Shown piece by piece: positions 1 through 11,403 of a DNA stretch of 64,000 nucleotides. Under the pieces are notes generated by a model. The model did not search any database and was not told where the DNA came from. It worked only from the letters and a program-made list of their open reading frames with translations. How positions within the stretch are numbered: the first letter of the stretch is position 1; each line of letters begins with the position of its first letter. Made by a program: the position numbers and the translations under genes. The DNA comes from Hericium rajendrae (Eukaryota; Basidiomycota; Agaricomycetes; Russulales; Hericiaceae). The stretch is taken from contig CM065884.1 of the NCBI GenBank assembly GCA_033439255.1, positions 1,984,001-2,048,000 of the forward strand, written 5' to 3'.

Positions 1-210
1 CAAGAGGTCGGACATACATAGACGGACCTGATCCAAAGCAGCAAGGAAGGTGCACAACATGAGCCCGCAAAAGACAATCCACAGCCGGTTTTTGGGCAGA
101 ACATGCTGCTCATTCGCCTTCCACGACGCACCGGCCTGGCGTTTGCCCTCTGCCGGCTTGGTCTGCGTCTCTGGGGACGGATCCGGAAAAACCTTTTCGA
201 TGTCGCTCAT
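1..210 (-). CDS. MFS transporter, 5' end only
   Basis: The reverse strand opens with ATG at 210 and reads through a hydrophilic N-terminus of about 45 residues into a first membrane segment ending LMLCTFLAALDQ. FLAALDQ at the end of helix 1 is typical of 14-helix drug:proton antiporters of the major facilitator superfamily, in which ALDQT is followed by IVATALPTI. A GT donor directly follows the CAG codon (exon 1 is about 28-210), so the rest lies beyond the window edge. Expected role: plasma or vacuolar membrane export of drugs or metabolites. The substrate cannot be told from one helix. The gene is transcribed leftwards, away from RAN. Confidence 0.72.
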   Translation of the reverse strand, partial: MSDIEKVFPDPSPETQTKPAEGKRQAGASWKANEQHVLPKNRLWIVFCGLMLCTFLAALDQVRLCMSDLL

Positions 211-2262
211 ATCTAGTAAGTTACGACGGTTGCGGCCAAAGAACCAGGCACTGCAATGTGAGCGATGAAGAAGCCTCCTTCACGAGAAAGAACAACCCAA
301 GTCACGGGGGAAGGGGGAGCACGACCTCGAAGTAGTGGAAGGAAGGGGTGAAGCTGCAAATGTCTGGGGAAAGCATTTCACTACTTATGTTTGCGGAAAT
401 TCGCCGTGCGTCTGAGAGTGTTTGGGCGTGCCGGATCTGCCGTTACCGTGTGCACGGTGCGGACGGCCGCCGGCTACACTTCGCCATCGCTGATTGGCCC
501 GAAAGCCTAAGCAGCGATCGGCTCTTCGGCAATCAATCCAAAATTAGGTTTTGATCCCGGCGGCACGGACGACGTGTCCCTCCCGATGTCTGCATGAGCG
601 CATCGGGCGCGAATTGCGACTCACAACATCAAGCTGCGCCTATGACTGCGGACGACGCGAGTATGCATCCATTGTCTTTACCGCCCAGGAGTAGTGACTC
701 ACACCGCCTCGTGTACTTACCTATCGGTCTTTCGGCGTCGCATGGGTCTTGTAGTCATGATTTCTAAATCTGATGGACGGCGAGACAGTCCGTTACGCTT
801 ATGCAGCAAACTGCTCGATAACCGGAGCAGATCTTGCCATCCCTATAATCTTGCTTTCTGCTTTATTAAACAATCTGTATTCTATTGCAACGGATGAGGA
901 TCGGCGAGGCCTCGAAGCCAAATCGAATGGGAAACTCACACAAAGGGACGAAGCCCATGCAGCTTATGAGTCTGTCCAAGGGTCGACAGCTGCATTATAT
1001 AATGTAGATATTGGGAGATAAATACCTTCGAGCTTTGTATCGGTGCCTCGCGTTTAGTCAAGGACCATGTCATGCCATGTGTCATGCTGTCAGCAATAGC
1101 TGCATGATAGGACAAAATTAGCTTCGTCGAGACGACGTGTACTTACATCCACACATCGGTGACGATGATGACAGCATCCATAGACATACACTGTGACGTC
1201 GCGATTGAGTATATCAAGTGAATCGCCGGCATATCTATATCAGAACACATAACATGCGAAGATTATCATGATGCGCAGTCACTGTCCAGCGTGGCGCCCA
1301 GACAGCGTTGGAAAAGGGTATTGAACGCATGTCGCCAGAGAAGCGGGCAAACATATCAGAGTTATCATTCACTTCCTGCTGGGGTTATTTCGGCAATCCT
1401 ACAACAAGGAATGGCTCGTACCAAAGAAATCGTCGAGAGAACGCGCATATCCTCGATCTACGAAATTTGATGCGATGCTGAAAAGGCGGACTTTACTTTA
1501 GCGTATCTCATGCAGGACGACGCAGTTCTAGGAAGATGATGCTCTGGTGTTCGAACGTTTGCAAAATGGAAATCGAGTTGAAGTGGTTGTGAATTTGAGC
1601 TCTCCGCCGTTTGGTTTGCTTTCGGCAATCGCCACTTGCTGACAAACTCTATCTTCAAAGGGCTTCCTTCCCTCTCGCTTACGGTCATCTCGCGTTCATC
1701 CTTTAACTCTTTCTTCGTTTTATCCTCATCCTCGTTGATATTTAGACTTTCATTGACATCGTAGATGACCGCAGAAAGTTTCATACATTCAGTAAGCTAA
1801 TGAGTTACGAGGCTTGAGTACTTATTATGGAATTTTGAAAACCACTCTCCTCATCAGAGGTACGAGATCCCGCAACATACTGTGGCCGATCGCCCGGAGA
1901 TGCCGCTTATCTAAGGCACTGCTTGAGGCAACTGAGCCCGGCCGCTCTAGCCGTCTGCTCAGACGGGATATGTTTTCCAAAGATGTGTGTTACCTACGAG
2001 GGAATGTCTCGTTGCTATAGTGCATTCAAATATAAGTCGATGTCCCAAAGACTAGTTTGCGCTTCAAAGTCGAAGTTGAAAGCCAAAGTACGTCGCCGAA
2101 AGCCTGATCCGCGCGCCCAAAACGGAATTTTCGACGCCGAAAACGAAAAGTCATGCAGTTCTAGTGCTAAACCCACGCCGTTCGCAAAGCCTAATCCTGT
2201 TTCCAGATCCCAAGTTGTCCTCCAAAGCCCAATAATTTTGTCCGCTGCTGCCCCTCATACGT
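211..2262. other. 2-kb intergenic stretch between MFS gene and RAN
   Basis: No open frame here has the look of a conserved protein or a usable intron pattern. The stretch contains the shared upstream region of the leftward MFS gene (about 211-600), short direct repeats of CATGTCATG type near 1070, and the decayed copy of the RAN upstream region listed separately at 1474-1756. I see nothing supportable between about 600 and 1470 or between 1760 and 2262. Confidence 0.5.
1474..1756 (+). repeat. Decayed duplicate of the RAN promoter/5' leader
   Basis: This segment is a second copy of 2263-2541. Both begin GATGCTGAAAAG, share TTTACTTTAGCGTAT and ATGCAGGACGAC, and then run almost identically for about 125 bases from CGCCACTTGCTGACAAACT to the CT-rich leader, with only scattered substitutions. 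The middle part is diverged. The copy stops just before the position where RAN has its ATG, and no GTPase coding sequence follows. It is a promoter-only duplication about 790 bp upstream of the working promoter. Whether it still drives a transcript cannot be told from the sequence. Confidence 0.85.
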
Positions 2263-2543
2263 GATGCTGAAAAGACGCTCTTTACTTTAGCGTATCCCAT
2301 GCAGGACGACATATTGTAGTTCCAAGAAGATGTGCTCGGATGTCGAACGACAGGCAGGTCAAGTTGAAGAAGGACTATCTAGAGCTTAGAGAGGGGGAGT
2401 TCTGCTTTTGGCAACCGCCACTTGCTGACAAACTGTATCTTCAAAGGGCTTCCTTCCCTCTCGCTTACGGTCATCTCGCGCTCATCCTTCAACTCTTTCT
2501 TCGTTCTATCCTCATCCTCGTCTCATATTCATAGACTTGCATC
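2263..2543 (+). promoter_or_regulatory. RAN promoter and CT-rich leader
   Basis: This segment lies immediately upstream of the RAN ATG. It ends in a pyrimidine-rich leader (TTCCTTCCCTCTCGC, then CTTTCTTCG runs), the usual 5' context of highly expressed basidiomycete housekeeping genes. No clear TATA box is visible. Conservation with the copy at 1474-1756 is strongest over the last 130 bases. Confidence 0.6.
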
Positions 2544-3682
2544 ATGTCTCAGCAGCAGCAGCAGCAGCCCAACATCCCCACGTTCAAGCTCGTCCTTGGT
2601 GCGTCTCGTCTAAACGACGTTAGAATGCTTACTGAACGATCCTTGTTTTTCATCCTTGATCGATCCTGCAAATCGCGCTCCATGTTGTCGCAAACTACTT
2701 CCCATTCCACGCTCATTCGTATCGTGCGCGACGATGTATAATCGCATATAGTCGGTGATGGAGGAACCGGTAAAACCACTTTTGTCAAGGTATGATTTTC
2801 GAGTTTTGAAGTCAACATCCTTTGATCGTATCCTGATCACTGTCCTTTGCCCTAGCGCCACTTGACGGGTGAATTCGAGAAGAAGTACATTGGTACGTAT
2901 ACGTATTCCCTGCAGACCTGCGCGTTTCGCGCTTGCTCTCTATCGCCATTCTTGTTCAGCACTCACGCGATCTTTGGGCCACAGCGACTCTCGGTGTTGA
3001 GGTCCACCCCCTGTCCTTCTCGACCAACTTTGGCAACATCTGCTTCAATGTCTGGGATACTGCTGGGCAGGAGAAGTTCGGTGGACTCCGTGATGGCTAC
3101 TACATTCAGGGCCAGTGCGGTATCATCATGTTTGACGTCACCTCCCGTATCACCTACAAGAACGTGCCCAACTGGCACCGTGATCTCGAGCGTGTCTGTG
3201 AAAACATCCCCATTGTGCTGTGCGGCAACAAGGTCGACGTGAAGGTTTGTCAGATTTCTCATCACCCCAGGATTGAGAAGCTCATCATCCCTGTGTCTTT
3301 TAGGAGCGAAAAGTCAAGACGTCTGCCGTGACCTTCCACAGGAAGAAGAGCATCCAGTACTTCGAGATCTCAGCGAAGTCGAACTACAATTTCGAAAAGC
3401 CCTTCCTCTGGCTCGCCAGGAAACTTGTTGGGTAAGTTCTACATGAAACACGGATTTAGTCCCTATTTAACCAGGGCCTCCAGCAACCCCGCTCTTGAAT
3501 TTGTCGCCGCCCCCGCCCTGGCCCCTGCTGAGGTCCAGGTTGACCCCGCTCTCATGGAGCAATACAACCGCGAGTTGGCTCAGGTGCGTTATTTTCAGTA
3601 TATACTAAAGAAAATGCATCCTGACAGGTATCATTAGGCCGAGGCTGTTCCCCTGCCCGAAGAAGAGGCCGACGACCTGTAA
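2544..3682 (+). CDS. RAN: Ran GTPase (Gsp1/Spi1 type)
   Basis: Small nuclear GTPase that powers nucleocytoplasmic transport and guides spindle assembly and nuclear envelope work. Seven exons (2544-2598, 2752-2789, 2856-2892, 2985-3244, 3304-3431, 3484-3583, 3638-3682) join in frame to about 220 residues, the family's usual length. Visible motifs: P-loop GDGGTGKTT split by the first intron, switch [11 protein letters not shown], switch [12 protein letters not shown], base-binding NKVD and SAKSNYNF, and the acidic Ran C-terminus EEEADDL. A Gln-rich N-terminus (six Gln in a row after MSQ... start) is slightly longer than in yeast. The start is fixed by the only ATG before the P-loop exon. No missing residues; expected to be functional. 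Confidence 0.97.
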
Positions 3683-4165
3683 ACTACTTGCCTGCTGTAA
3701 CGACTCCCCTTACATTCCAACTCGGTACCAGCATCCTGTAACGACGACACCCACCTACTGTTTCAAATATAGCAACTTTCAGTATACTTTTTTCCTTCAA
3801 ATAGCACGGATCGTTTGATGTCATTGCATTAGCCAGGCTGTATTAGCGTGCACGTGGAATGCTTATCCTGGATGGATCTCGGACGGGCGACGCGTTGTCG
3901 CGTGTGATGTTGTGTACTTACTCGGATCTGGCATGAATCAAACTTTCTGTGGCATCAGCGTAAAAATGATTTGTTTTGCAACAAGACAAACCCGTCTTTT
4001 CTGAAACCACCTTGAGCCCGTTTTACGCCAAACGTCGTCGTGATTGGACGGTTTGCAAGTTGCGCGTGTCTGCAGTTGTGATCGCTTCACTCGCGTCCGC
4101 GTCCTCTTCATTCAGGTCTCTGGTATAGACCTCGATACCTCGGTGCTCGTTCACTGGGATTCATC
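3683..4165. other. RAN-BCS1 intergenic region
   Basis: This contains the RAN 3' UTR and terminator area and the upstream region of the co-oriented BCS1 gene. I see no additional gene or repeat. Confidence 0.5.
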
Positions 4166-5906
4166 ATGTCTTCGGACGTACCTGCAATGGCGGCGAATAC
4201 CGTTCCTGCAGCACCTGCGACACCATCAGCGCCAGGTCCCATCCCGATCGATTCACAAACAGCAAGCACCTCATTTATGAGCAGCATTGTAGGAGAAAAG
4301 TGCGTCCTCTCTTTCATGGTATCTGCGTCTGGCTTATAGAGCTCTATTGCAAGTGAAGCCCGTACTTCCAGGCCGGCTTCGGCCTCATGGTGCGCGATCC
4401 TTCCAATACTTTGCAAGCAGCAGCTGCTCACAGCTGTTCTTAGGGAGTCGGCGTAGGTCTACAGGTGCTCCGCCGCGGCGCCATCATGTCCTCCGTCGCC
4501 CTCCGCCGCCGCCTGCTCGTCTCGCTGGAGATCAACAACAAGGATCGCTCGTACGAGTGGTTCCTGACGTGGCTCGCGCACCAGTCGGCGGTGCAGCAGT
4601 CTGCGCCGCGCAGGCTGCTGCGTCCGTCGTCGTGGCTGAAGAGCCACGAGCTGAGCGTGGAGACAACATATGAGCAGCGCAAGAACGGGAGCTCGTCCGT
4701 GCTGTTCAAGCTCGTCGCGGGTCCAGGGCTGCACTGGCTGAAGTATCGGGGCGCGTGGCTGCAGGTGCGTTGGCTGGCTCTTTGCCTCAGCATGTAGCGG
4801 GATTCTCAAGGGACATGCGTTGCGTGCAGGTCAAGCGCGAGCGCGAAACGCGCGCTATGAACATGATGTCCGGCACGCCTTGGGAAACGGTGACGCTCAC
4901 GACGCTCTCGCGCGACCGGAACGTCTTCGCCCAGCTCCTGTCGGAAGCGCGCGATCTGGCGATGAAGGGCCAGGAGGGAAGCTTGTGGTCCATACGGCGT
5001 GGGGCGCCGAGTGGCGGCCGTTTGGACTGCCGCGGAGAAAGCGGCCGCTGGGGAGTGTCGTGCTGGAGGAGGGCGTAGGGGAGAAGATCGTGGAGGATGT
5101 GAAGGCGTTCCTGCAGAGAAGAGAGTGGTATGCCAATCGAGGTCTCTTTCCTTGTGTTACTATTGCGACTTTGAGCTGAACTGAGAGATGGCAGGCATCC
5201 CATATCGCAGAGGGTATCTGCTCTATGGACCTCCAGGCTCTGGGAAATCTTCGTTCATCCAGGCGTTGGCTGGCGCTCTGTCATACGATATCTGTATTCT
5301 GAATCTCTCTGAACGCGGTCTCACGGACGACAAGCTCAACCATCTCATGACGAATGCTCCAGAGCGAAGTTTCATCTTGATCGAAGACGTCGATGCTGCG
5401 TTTAACAAGCGCGTACAGACCTCCGAGGATGGGTGAGTACATCGTTTCCATCTTTCCCAAGCCAAATGGTACTGAGGATATCCTCATTTAGGTACCAGTC
5501 CTCCATTACATTCTCCGGCTTCCTGAATGCGCTGGACGGTGTTGCATCAGGCGAAGAGCGTATCATCTTCCTCACGACGAACCACATCGAAAGACTGGAT
5601 CCTGCCCTCATACGCCCTGGCCGCGTCGATCTGTCGATGCTAATCGGCGACGCGACACCACAGCAAGCCAAGCGTCTGTTCACGCATTTCTACGGCGTCG
5701 AGCAGGGCGAAACAGCCGAACCTTCTCTGTCACCAGACGAACTTCGGCGTCTGGGCAATGAGCTGGAGAGCCTGGTTAAGGAAGCAATGAAGGCCGGGAA
5801 AAGAGTGAGCATGGCTGCTCTGCAAGGCCTGTTTATTCAGAACGATGCGCGGACGGCTGTCACAGCTTGCAAAAACACTTATCTCTCGGTAGCTAATGCA
5901 CAGTAG
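4166..5906 (+). CDS. BCS1: Mitochondrial AAA ATPase chaperone BCS1 (one-base frame break)
   Basis: Inner-membrane AAA protein that translocates the folded Rieske iron-sulfur protein during complex III assembly. Exons 4166-4299, 4359-4389, 4444-4764, 4830-5141, 5195-5432 and 5492-5906 give about 483 residues. In order: short N-terminus; [11 protein letters not shown] with the following [13 protein letters not shown] (single membrane anchor and import region); BCS1-specific domain; Walker [10 protein letters not shown]; Walker [12 protein letters not shown]; second-region motif [19 protein letters not shown]. The exons sum to one base short of a codon multiple. The frame changes between QEG and KLVVHTAWG near 4974-4980, at a run of G, with no possible intron. 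I regard this as a missing base in the assembly rather than a dead gene. It is convergent with BUD23, 58 bp away. Confidence 0.93.
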
Positions 5907-5964
5907 ATCAGATCTATGATAATGCAACAAATATAGGGTATGCGGGAGCAGCGAAGTAATAAAA

Positions 5965-7095
5965 CTAGAATATGGTCTTCCGCTTGCGGCCTGTGTATTT
6001 TGAGTCGCGCGGGACATCCTCCTTGCCGCGCCGACGGTAGAGCTGTATACCATGCATCAGTGCACAGGTCGCCGAGGTTCAGAGCACTTAAACGTACCTC
6101 TTTCTTCTTGAGGATCCAATCCTTGCCCTTCACATCCTTCCTCTTCCCGCTGCGGTCTCGCCTCACTTCTCTCTGTCGTCGCTTCTCGAACTTGACTTTG
6201 TCCTCTTCCGCCTCTTCGACCTCGTCGCCCTCCAAGCCTCTTGGCACCTGCGCGCCACCATCGCCGACGAACAGGCATAGGTACACCTTCCTCGCCTTCT
6301 TCGAGTTGGGGTAGTCCACGACTACACCTCCGCCAAAGCCTGCCTTCTGCGCGATCGAGGTGATTAGCTGTACCTGGTCGTCAGACGTTGGGTAGAACTG
6401 GAAGACGGCACGCGCCGGATTGCGGAGGGCAGAATGGAGAGTTGTGAAGAAGCGCGTGAGGCGGTGCGGTGGTGATGACGTTGGATGCGAGGTCTCTGCG
6501 TTGAGCAACCACTGCAAAACGGAGATACTGCCGTGGAAGTCAAGATAGATGCAAAAGCTAGGAAAGGGCAGAGCCAACCTGATAGCACCGTCGAAGCTTC
6601 CTGGTCGGAAGCCAAATCCCTGTCCAATGTCTTGCAAGAACAGATCGCCCTCAACTTCTCGCTCAAGGGCCACCTCTTGGGCGGTTATCAGTCCTCTATG
6701 CAGTACAAAGGTAGATGCACGATACATACCCAACATACTCGGGGCAATGTCCACGCCCACCCATGTGTAACCAGCCTCGTCAAGGATCTCTCCCGAAAGA
6801 CCAGATCCGCAGCCAATGTCCAGGAGAAATTGAGGCTCGTCCTCAGGAAGATTGAGCAGCTCTAATGCGCGGTAGGTCATGTCGGCCTGGATCTGCTGTA
6901 CTCGCGTGCTATTGAACAGGCCAGCTAGCATCAGCTATCGTACAGAAGTATTACGCGTAACTCACTTGTTGGTATATTTTTTGGACTCTACATCACCGTA
7001 ATACTGTGCTCAGACATCTGCTGAATAGGAAGTCGTAAATGAGAGTAGAAAGGGCTCACAATTTCTGGCGGTGCTTGAAGCTCTGGTCTCGACAT
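5965..7095 (-). CDS. BUD23: 18S rRNA (guanine-N7) methyltransferase Bud23
   Basis: SAM-dependent enzyme that N7-methylates a guanine of 18S rRNA and helps export of the small subunit, normally with Trm112. Exon 1 (7060-7095) encodes MSRPELQAPPEI. Exon 2 (6966-7003) encodes YYGDVESKKYTNN, which joins TRVQQIQADMTYRALELLN after an intron ending at 6909. Motif I DIGCGSGLSGE, then WVGVDIAPSML, EGDLFLQDIGQG and ISVLQWLLNA (across an intron) match the family in order. The C-terminus is the expected Lys/Arg-rich WBS_methylT tail, ending KRKTIF after a last intron. It shares a 255-bp divergent upstream region with BET3. Confidence 0.95.
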
Positions 7096-7350
7096 GATAG
7101 ATAATCCAAGTGAGGGTAAGGGCGAAAGTGTGGCCTTTGAGGTGTCTGGATGCTAGCACTCCAGTCAATGTCGCTGAGCGGCGTGAAGACCTTAGACTGT
7201 TAACTTACTTCGAGATTTGAAGACAAACGTGACAACATATCTGTGACTCCTGGGTCGTGACTGTGATGGCCGACATCTCGCTGCCAAATGCGGTAACCAC
7301 CTAATTACACCGTCGTCTACGGCTCGCAAGGGACAACAACGACGGCGAAC

Positions 7351-8164
7351 ATGGCGACGACGAGCAAACAGTATAAAGCCATCGGCGAGGATATGTGGAA
7401 AGGCAGAACCGAGAAGATTGTATGTCTAGTTTCGCTCATCTATCCGTGTTGCGCGCGACCTGTTCCTCCTCATCTGAGTCTGACCATAGTACAGAATGCA
7501 GAACTCTTCGCCTTGACCTACGGCGCGCTGGTTGTCCAACTTATACAGGATTACGAGGACTATGCGGAAGTCAACAAGCAGCTGGAGAAGATGGGGTACA
7601 ATATCGGCACCAGGCTGATTGAAGACTTCCTGGCCCGAAGTAATATTGGCCGATGTGCAGACTTTCGGGAGACGGGAGAGGTGGTAGCGAAGGTATGCTT
7701 TACTGTTATATTAATTCCTGTCGCATCGCCTCATTACGGATACTATGGTCTTTAGGTTGGATTCAAGTCGTTCTTGAACATCTCACCGACTGTCACACAC
7801 TCAACACCACCCGCACCTTCGGGGAATCCCCCAACTTCTCCTGGGGATCGTCTACTACTGCGCCCACCCCGTCATTCACCCTGACGCTGGACGAGAATCC
7901 CTTGGCAGAATTTGTAGAACTGCCGGATGAAGTGCTGGAGGGTGGTTTGTGGTTTAGCAATGTTCTCTGTGGCGTCATCAGAGGCTCTCTTGAAATGGTG
8001 CGTTCCATTACCTCCCTGTTATTCGCCACCTGACGCTCCCCAAGATCCAGATGCAGGTGCAGGCGGAATTTGTCTCCGATGTGCTGAGGGGCGATGAGAC
8101 TACAGAGATTCGCGTGAAGCTGGTCAAGTATCTAGAAGAGGAGGTCCCTGTTGGTGAGGACTAG
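7351..8164 (+). CDS. BET3: TRAPP complex subunit Bet3/TRAPPC3 (one-base frame break)
   Basis: Core subunit of the TRAPP tethering complexes (Ypt1/Rab1 exchange factor) at the ER-Golgi boundary. Exons 7351-7419, 7495-7692, 7756-7997 and 8045-8164. [47 protein letters not shown] and [10 protein letters not shown] are close to textbook Bet3. The C-terminal half ([57 protein letters not shown]) is in a different frame from the start of exon 3. The exons sum to one base short, and the switch falls in the variable loop around 7800-7860, which holds GGGG and CCCCC runs and has no AG acceptor for an intron. An assembly indel is the likely cause. Confidence 0.95.
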
Positions 8165-8320
8165 AGTATGGGATGTACCTGGAGATGTATTTGTATGATT
8201 ATACATTCGTCGAGTATTGCATTGAGCAACTTGATGAAAGCCTCGCACACGACTCGAAAGTGAAAGTAGTCAATAGTAATCCCGGACTGTAAGGTAACTC
8301 TACAGAATGGATTATGAGAG

Positions 8321-8906
8321 TTAATTGTACCGTTCCACCTTGTTGAGTTTCTTTGCCGTTTTCGCGTTCGTCTGTGTGTTCTGTCCTCTGACTGGAAGAC
8401 CCATGGCGTGCCTCTTTCCTACGTAGCTTCCAATCATGCGCTGGTGAGCGATATTTTCCCGTATCTCCCTCCTCAAGTCCGACTCTATCTTCAGATTCCT
8501 GAGCTGGTCGCCTCCGCCTCTCGGGCTGTACTTGACCGGGGTTGTCGACGCTGCGCTGGGCGCAAGCAGCGCATGGGAACCCTCAAGTCGCTGCATTGGT
8601 GTGGAAATGGGAGGTGGACGGAATTTGACTGACGCGAGCGGCAATCGCGGATGGCAGGGGCGGTTGCAGGAGACGAGAGGAAGGCCGCAAGTGAGGTGGT
8701 TTGCGTCGGGGTGAGCTGCCGCACCCTGCAGGTGTCATGGATTTGTAGCCGTGCGCACAGACGCTGTGCGGTTTTGTGGCCTACGCCATAGAAGTGGGTC
8801 AACGCATGCTGCAGGAACGTCAGTAAAGGTTCGACACATAGTCCAGATAGATGCGTACGCGTGCTATTTGAGCGTCGGGCAACTGCACCCCCAGAATATG
8901 CACCAT
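8321..8906 (-). CDS. Mitochondrial small-subunit ribosomal protein uS13m
   Basis: S13-family protein of the mitochondrial ribosome (Sws2 type). Exon 1 begins at 8906 with [16 protein letters not shown]. After an intron it continues [20 protein letters not shown] and VRQLTPTQT, the helix-two-turn-helix region. The C-terminal part ([51 protein letters not shown]) is the classic basic S13 tail with the GLPVRGQ.T motif. The two halves are in different frames; an 83-nt intron with GTCAGT donor and GCAG acceptor in the variable linker joins them in frame, though a missing base is also possible. Convergent with BET3 and divergent from the XAP5 gene. Confidence 0.9.
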
Positions 8907-9070
8907 GGCCGACTGACGGAGGAGGAAAGGATGTGGATTGAGACTCCGACCCGCGACGCGATTTGTCTGGTCCGGGCAGTCGCCACTAAGCCGAGCACTT
9001 CCCACAGCAAACTGCCTTACCTATTTGTTGACATCAATCTCCTACTTCCTTCCTCCTCTCTTCGTCGACC

Positions 9071-10408
9071 ATGGCTACGAACAAGGCAGAGGGGCGCCGT
9101 GAAGACGCCCTCGCTAAGCAGAGGAGCCAAATGCGCGAAGAGTTCGAACGGCAGAAGCAGCAACTCATAAACGAGACTGAGAAGGCACGGCCCTCCTCGA
9201 ACCGCTTCGTCGGGCAGAATGATTCCATGGAGGAGACTCTCAAGAAGAGCACCGTTGGACTTGTGAGGCTGGAGGAGTTCCAGCAGAGGAGGAAGGAACT
9301 CGAAGAGGCGAAGGCACGGGAGGCTGCTCGGACTGACGAACTCAAGTGAGTTGCATTGGTCCTAGTCGCGCAATATTCCTCGTCTCTTGCGTGCCAGTCC
9401 GGGTGACTTATTGGATGTGGAGGATTTGTTTAGGGATGAGCAAAAGAAATTGAAGAAACGGAAGAAATCTGCCAAGTCCACGCTTTCCTTTGCTTTGGAC
9501 GACGATGGCGAAGAAGACAATGGGTCCGGGTCTTCCACGCCGATGGCGGATACGGATGGCGACAAGGCCGCGAAACGTGCCAAATTTCGGAAGAACCCCA
9601 ACGTCGACACTTCCTTCCTCCCCGATAGAGAGCGGGAGGAGGCCGAGCGGCGGGAGAGAGAGGAACTGAGGCAGGAATGGCTGCGAAGGCAGGAGGAAAT
9701 GAAGCAAGAAGAGATTGAAATCACGTATTCTTACTGGGATGGAAGTGGGCATAGGAAGAGTGTCGTTGTGAGTGCCATTTGTTCGCTGCGCGTAACTTTG
9801 TTCATTTACATGTAATCTTCAGTGCAAGAAAGGCGACGAGATCAGTACCTTCTTGGAGAAGTGCCGACAACAATTCCCAGAATTGAGAGGCATTAGTGCG
9901 GACAATCTGATGTATATCAAGGTGAGCACTTATGAGCACCTAATACGTGAACCTATACTCACATCTATCCGGTACGCAGGAGGATCTCATCATACCACAT
10001 GTACGTTCAGATTCTGTCTCACGGTATCTGGCCCTCACAGCGATCTGCAAACCTAGCATTACACATTCTATGACTTTGTGATCAACAAGGCACGAGGCAA
10101 GTCTGGCCCATTGTTCAACTTCGATGTTCACGACGATGTACGGCTGCTGGCCGACGCCACGAAGGAGAAGGACGAATCACACGCAGGCAAGGTAGTCGAG
10201 AGGAGTTGGTACCAGAGGAACAAACACATATTTCCCGCTTCTCGTTGGGAGGTACGTCGCTTCTTAAGGTCGCTTTTGTTTGTCACTAATTGAAAGGAAT
10301 TTATCACAACATCAAATATTGCATCCGGGAACCTTGGACTTCGGGATGGTTATCGGTTGGCAGATATTCGATCCGGAGAAGACTTATGGGAAGTACACTA
10401 TTGCTTAA
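9071..10408 (+). CDS. XAP5/FAM50-family nuclear protein
   Basis: XAP5 proteins (FAM50A in animals, Xap5 in fission yeast) are nuclear and linked to chromatin, transcription fidelity and pre-mRNA splicing. Six exons (9071-9345, 9398-9767, 9823-9921, 9980-10000, 10057-10251, 10364-10408) join in frame to 334 residues. A long charged coiled-coil N-terminus contains [20 protein letters not shown]. An acidic stretch and a KKRKK-type basic cluster follow. The conserved XAP5 domain then starts ([17 protein letters not shown]) and contains [45 protein letters not shown] and [12 protein letters not shown]. Exon 4 is a 21-base micro-exon encoding exactly EDLIIPH. Divergent from uS13m with 164 bp between starts. 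Confidence 0.95.
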
Positions 10409-10536
10409 AGAGTCCTGTTGTCTACTGGTCGATTACATTTACTTCGTGTTGTTGCATGGCAATGAGGAGCTGTAACTTATCTTGCGAATTACTGCTTAGT
10501 GAAAGTGATGATAAATCATAATAATAATATTTTATC

Positions 10537-10615
10537 GCCGGGATAGCTCAGCCGGGAGAGCAACAGACTGAAGTTCAGTGGCTTCTGGAGCCCTGTTCAA
10601 TCCACGGTCCTGGCG
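10537..10615 (+). tRNA. tRNA-Phe(GAA)-like gene with short intron, probably defective
   Basis: The acceptor strand GCCGGGA pairs with TCCTGGC, the D arm GCTC..GAGC is intact, and the anticodon loop reads CTGAAG followed by a ~9-nt intron before TCTGG. The B box TTCAATC is present, and a run of eleven T about 20 bases downstream would stop Pol III. Compared with the second copy at 27560-27641 it lacks about three bases in the variable loop and T stem (AGCCCTG instead of AGGTCCCGTG), leaving a mismatch in the T stem and a two-base variable loop. It is either a decayed copy or another undercalled stretch. It points into the accessory block. Confidence 0.75.
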
Positions 10616-11403
10616 TATTGCTGCAGTTGTGATTTTTTTTTTTCACTGTTTGATTGGGTGACTTCCCGCAGCCATCTGGAACGGTTTGCAGAGTAGATTT
10701 CGGCCGCATTCGGTTTGCCGAATGATGGCCGAGAGCGAACCAAGCCTTTGGGTCACAAAACGACGTTTCCAGATGTCAAGTCTGAAGGAGGGGGGGACCC
10801 CCCTCGTCCAGGATAATATCTGTATCAGTATAGATTGTTTACTCTCCACCAGCTCTCCGCTCTCGCATATGGCCTCTGTGTCCGTGCTCAGCCCCAGTCA
10901 AAACCGCCTCTACTCCCAGCCATGGAGATCTATTGAGATCTATTACGTAGATTTCCATAGACGATTTGCCATATAGTAGATCTATTTGTACTTGCAGCTA
11001 TGGAAGGCTACGTTTCATAGATACTAATACATGGCAATGATTTCACTCGATCGGTCCATCTCTACTCAGGTATACTGCAATATATTTTGCTTCGACTGCC
11101 ATCTATGGCTGGCTATTATACATAGATGGGCTGATCACACCTTCCTCGAGAACGGTATACCCATATTGATGCATTTGTAGATTTTATTCTACTGTAATCT
11201 ACCGCTTTCTATGCTCTTTGATGCCAGGCTCCGCTGCTTCTCGTCACTTGGATTACCATCAGCCTACGCATCGCGACCCGTTGCACTGGCCTTTCCCTGC
11301 ACCGTAGCCCCGTCGAGCCCATCGAGCTGGTTGGCTCTTGTCCACCCACTGCCCTTCAAAAGAAGTCAATAGCATACGAGGGCATGTGCCGCTGACAATG
11401 CCG
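10616..11403. other. Noncoding left flank of the accessory block
   Basis: No gene is visible. From left: Pol III T-run (about 10636), GGTGACTTCCCGCAG box (10657-10671), a G7/C6 palindromic spot near 10786-10803, and the inverted 27-bp box at 10886-10912. A region rich in short motifs follows (AGATCTATT, CCATAGA, CTATGG, TACTGTAATCTAC) between 10925 and 11215, resembling the subterminal repeats of DNA transposons. ACTGTAATCTAC recurs in inverted orientation near 27137 at the other end of the block. Confidence 0.5.
10886..10912 (+). repeat. Left 27-bp inverted box of the accessory block
   Basis: Reads GCTCAGCCCCAGTCAAAACC then GCCTCTA. It matches the reverse complement of 27181-27207 except for C/G changes at two positions. 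Confidence 0.75.

Noticed and set aside
8490-8700. Apparent frameshift in uS13m
   Set aside because: An 83-nt intron with GTCAGT donor and GCAG acceptor joins the two frames, so a lesion is not required.
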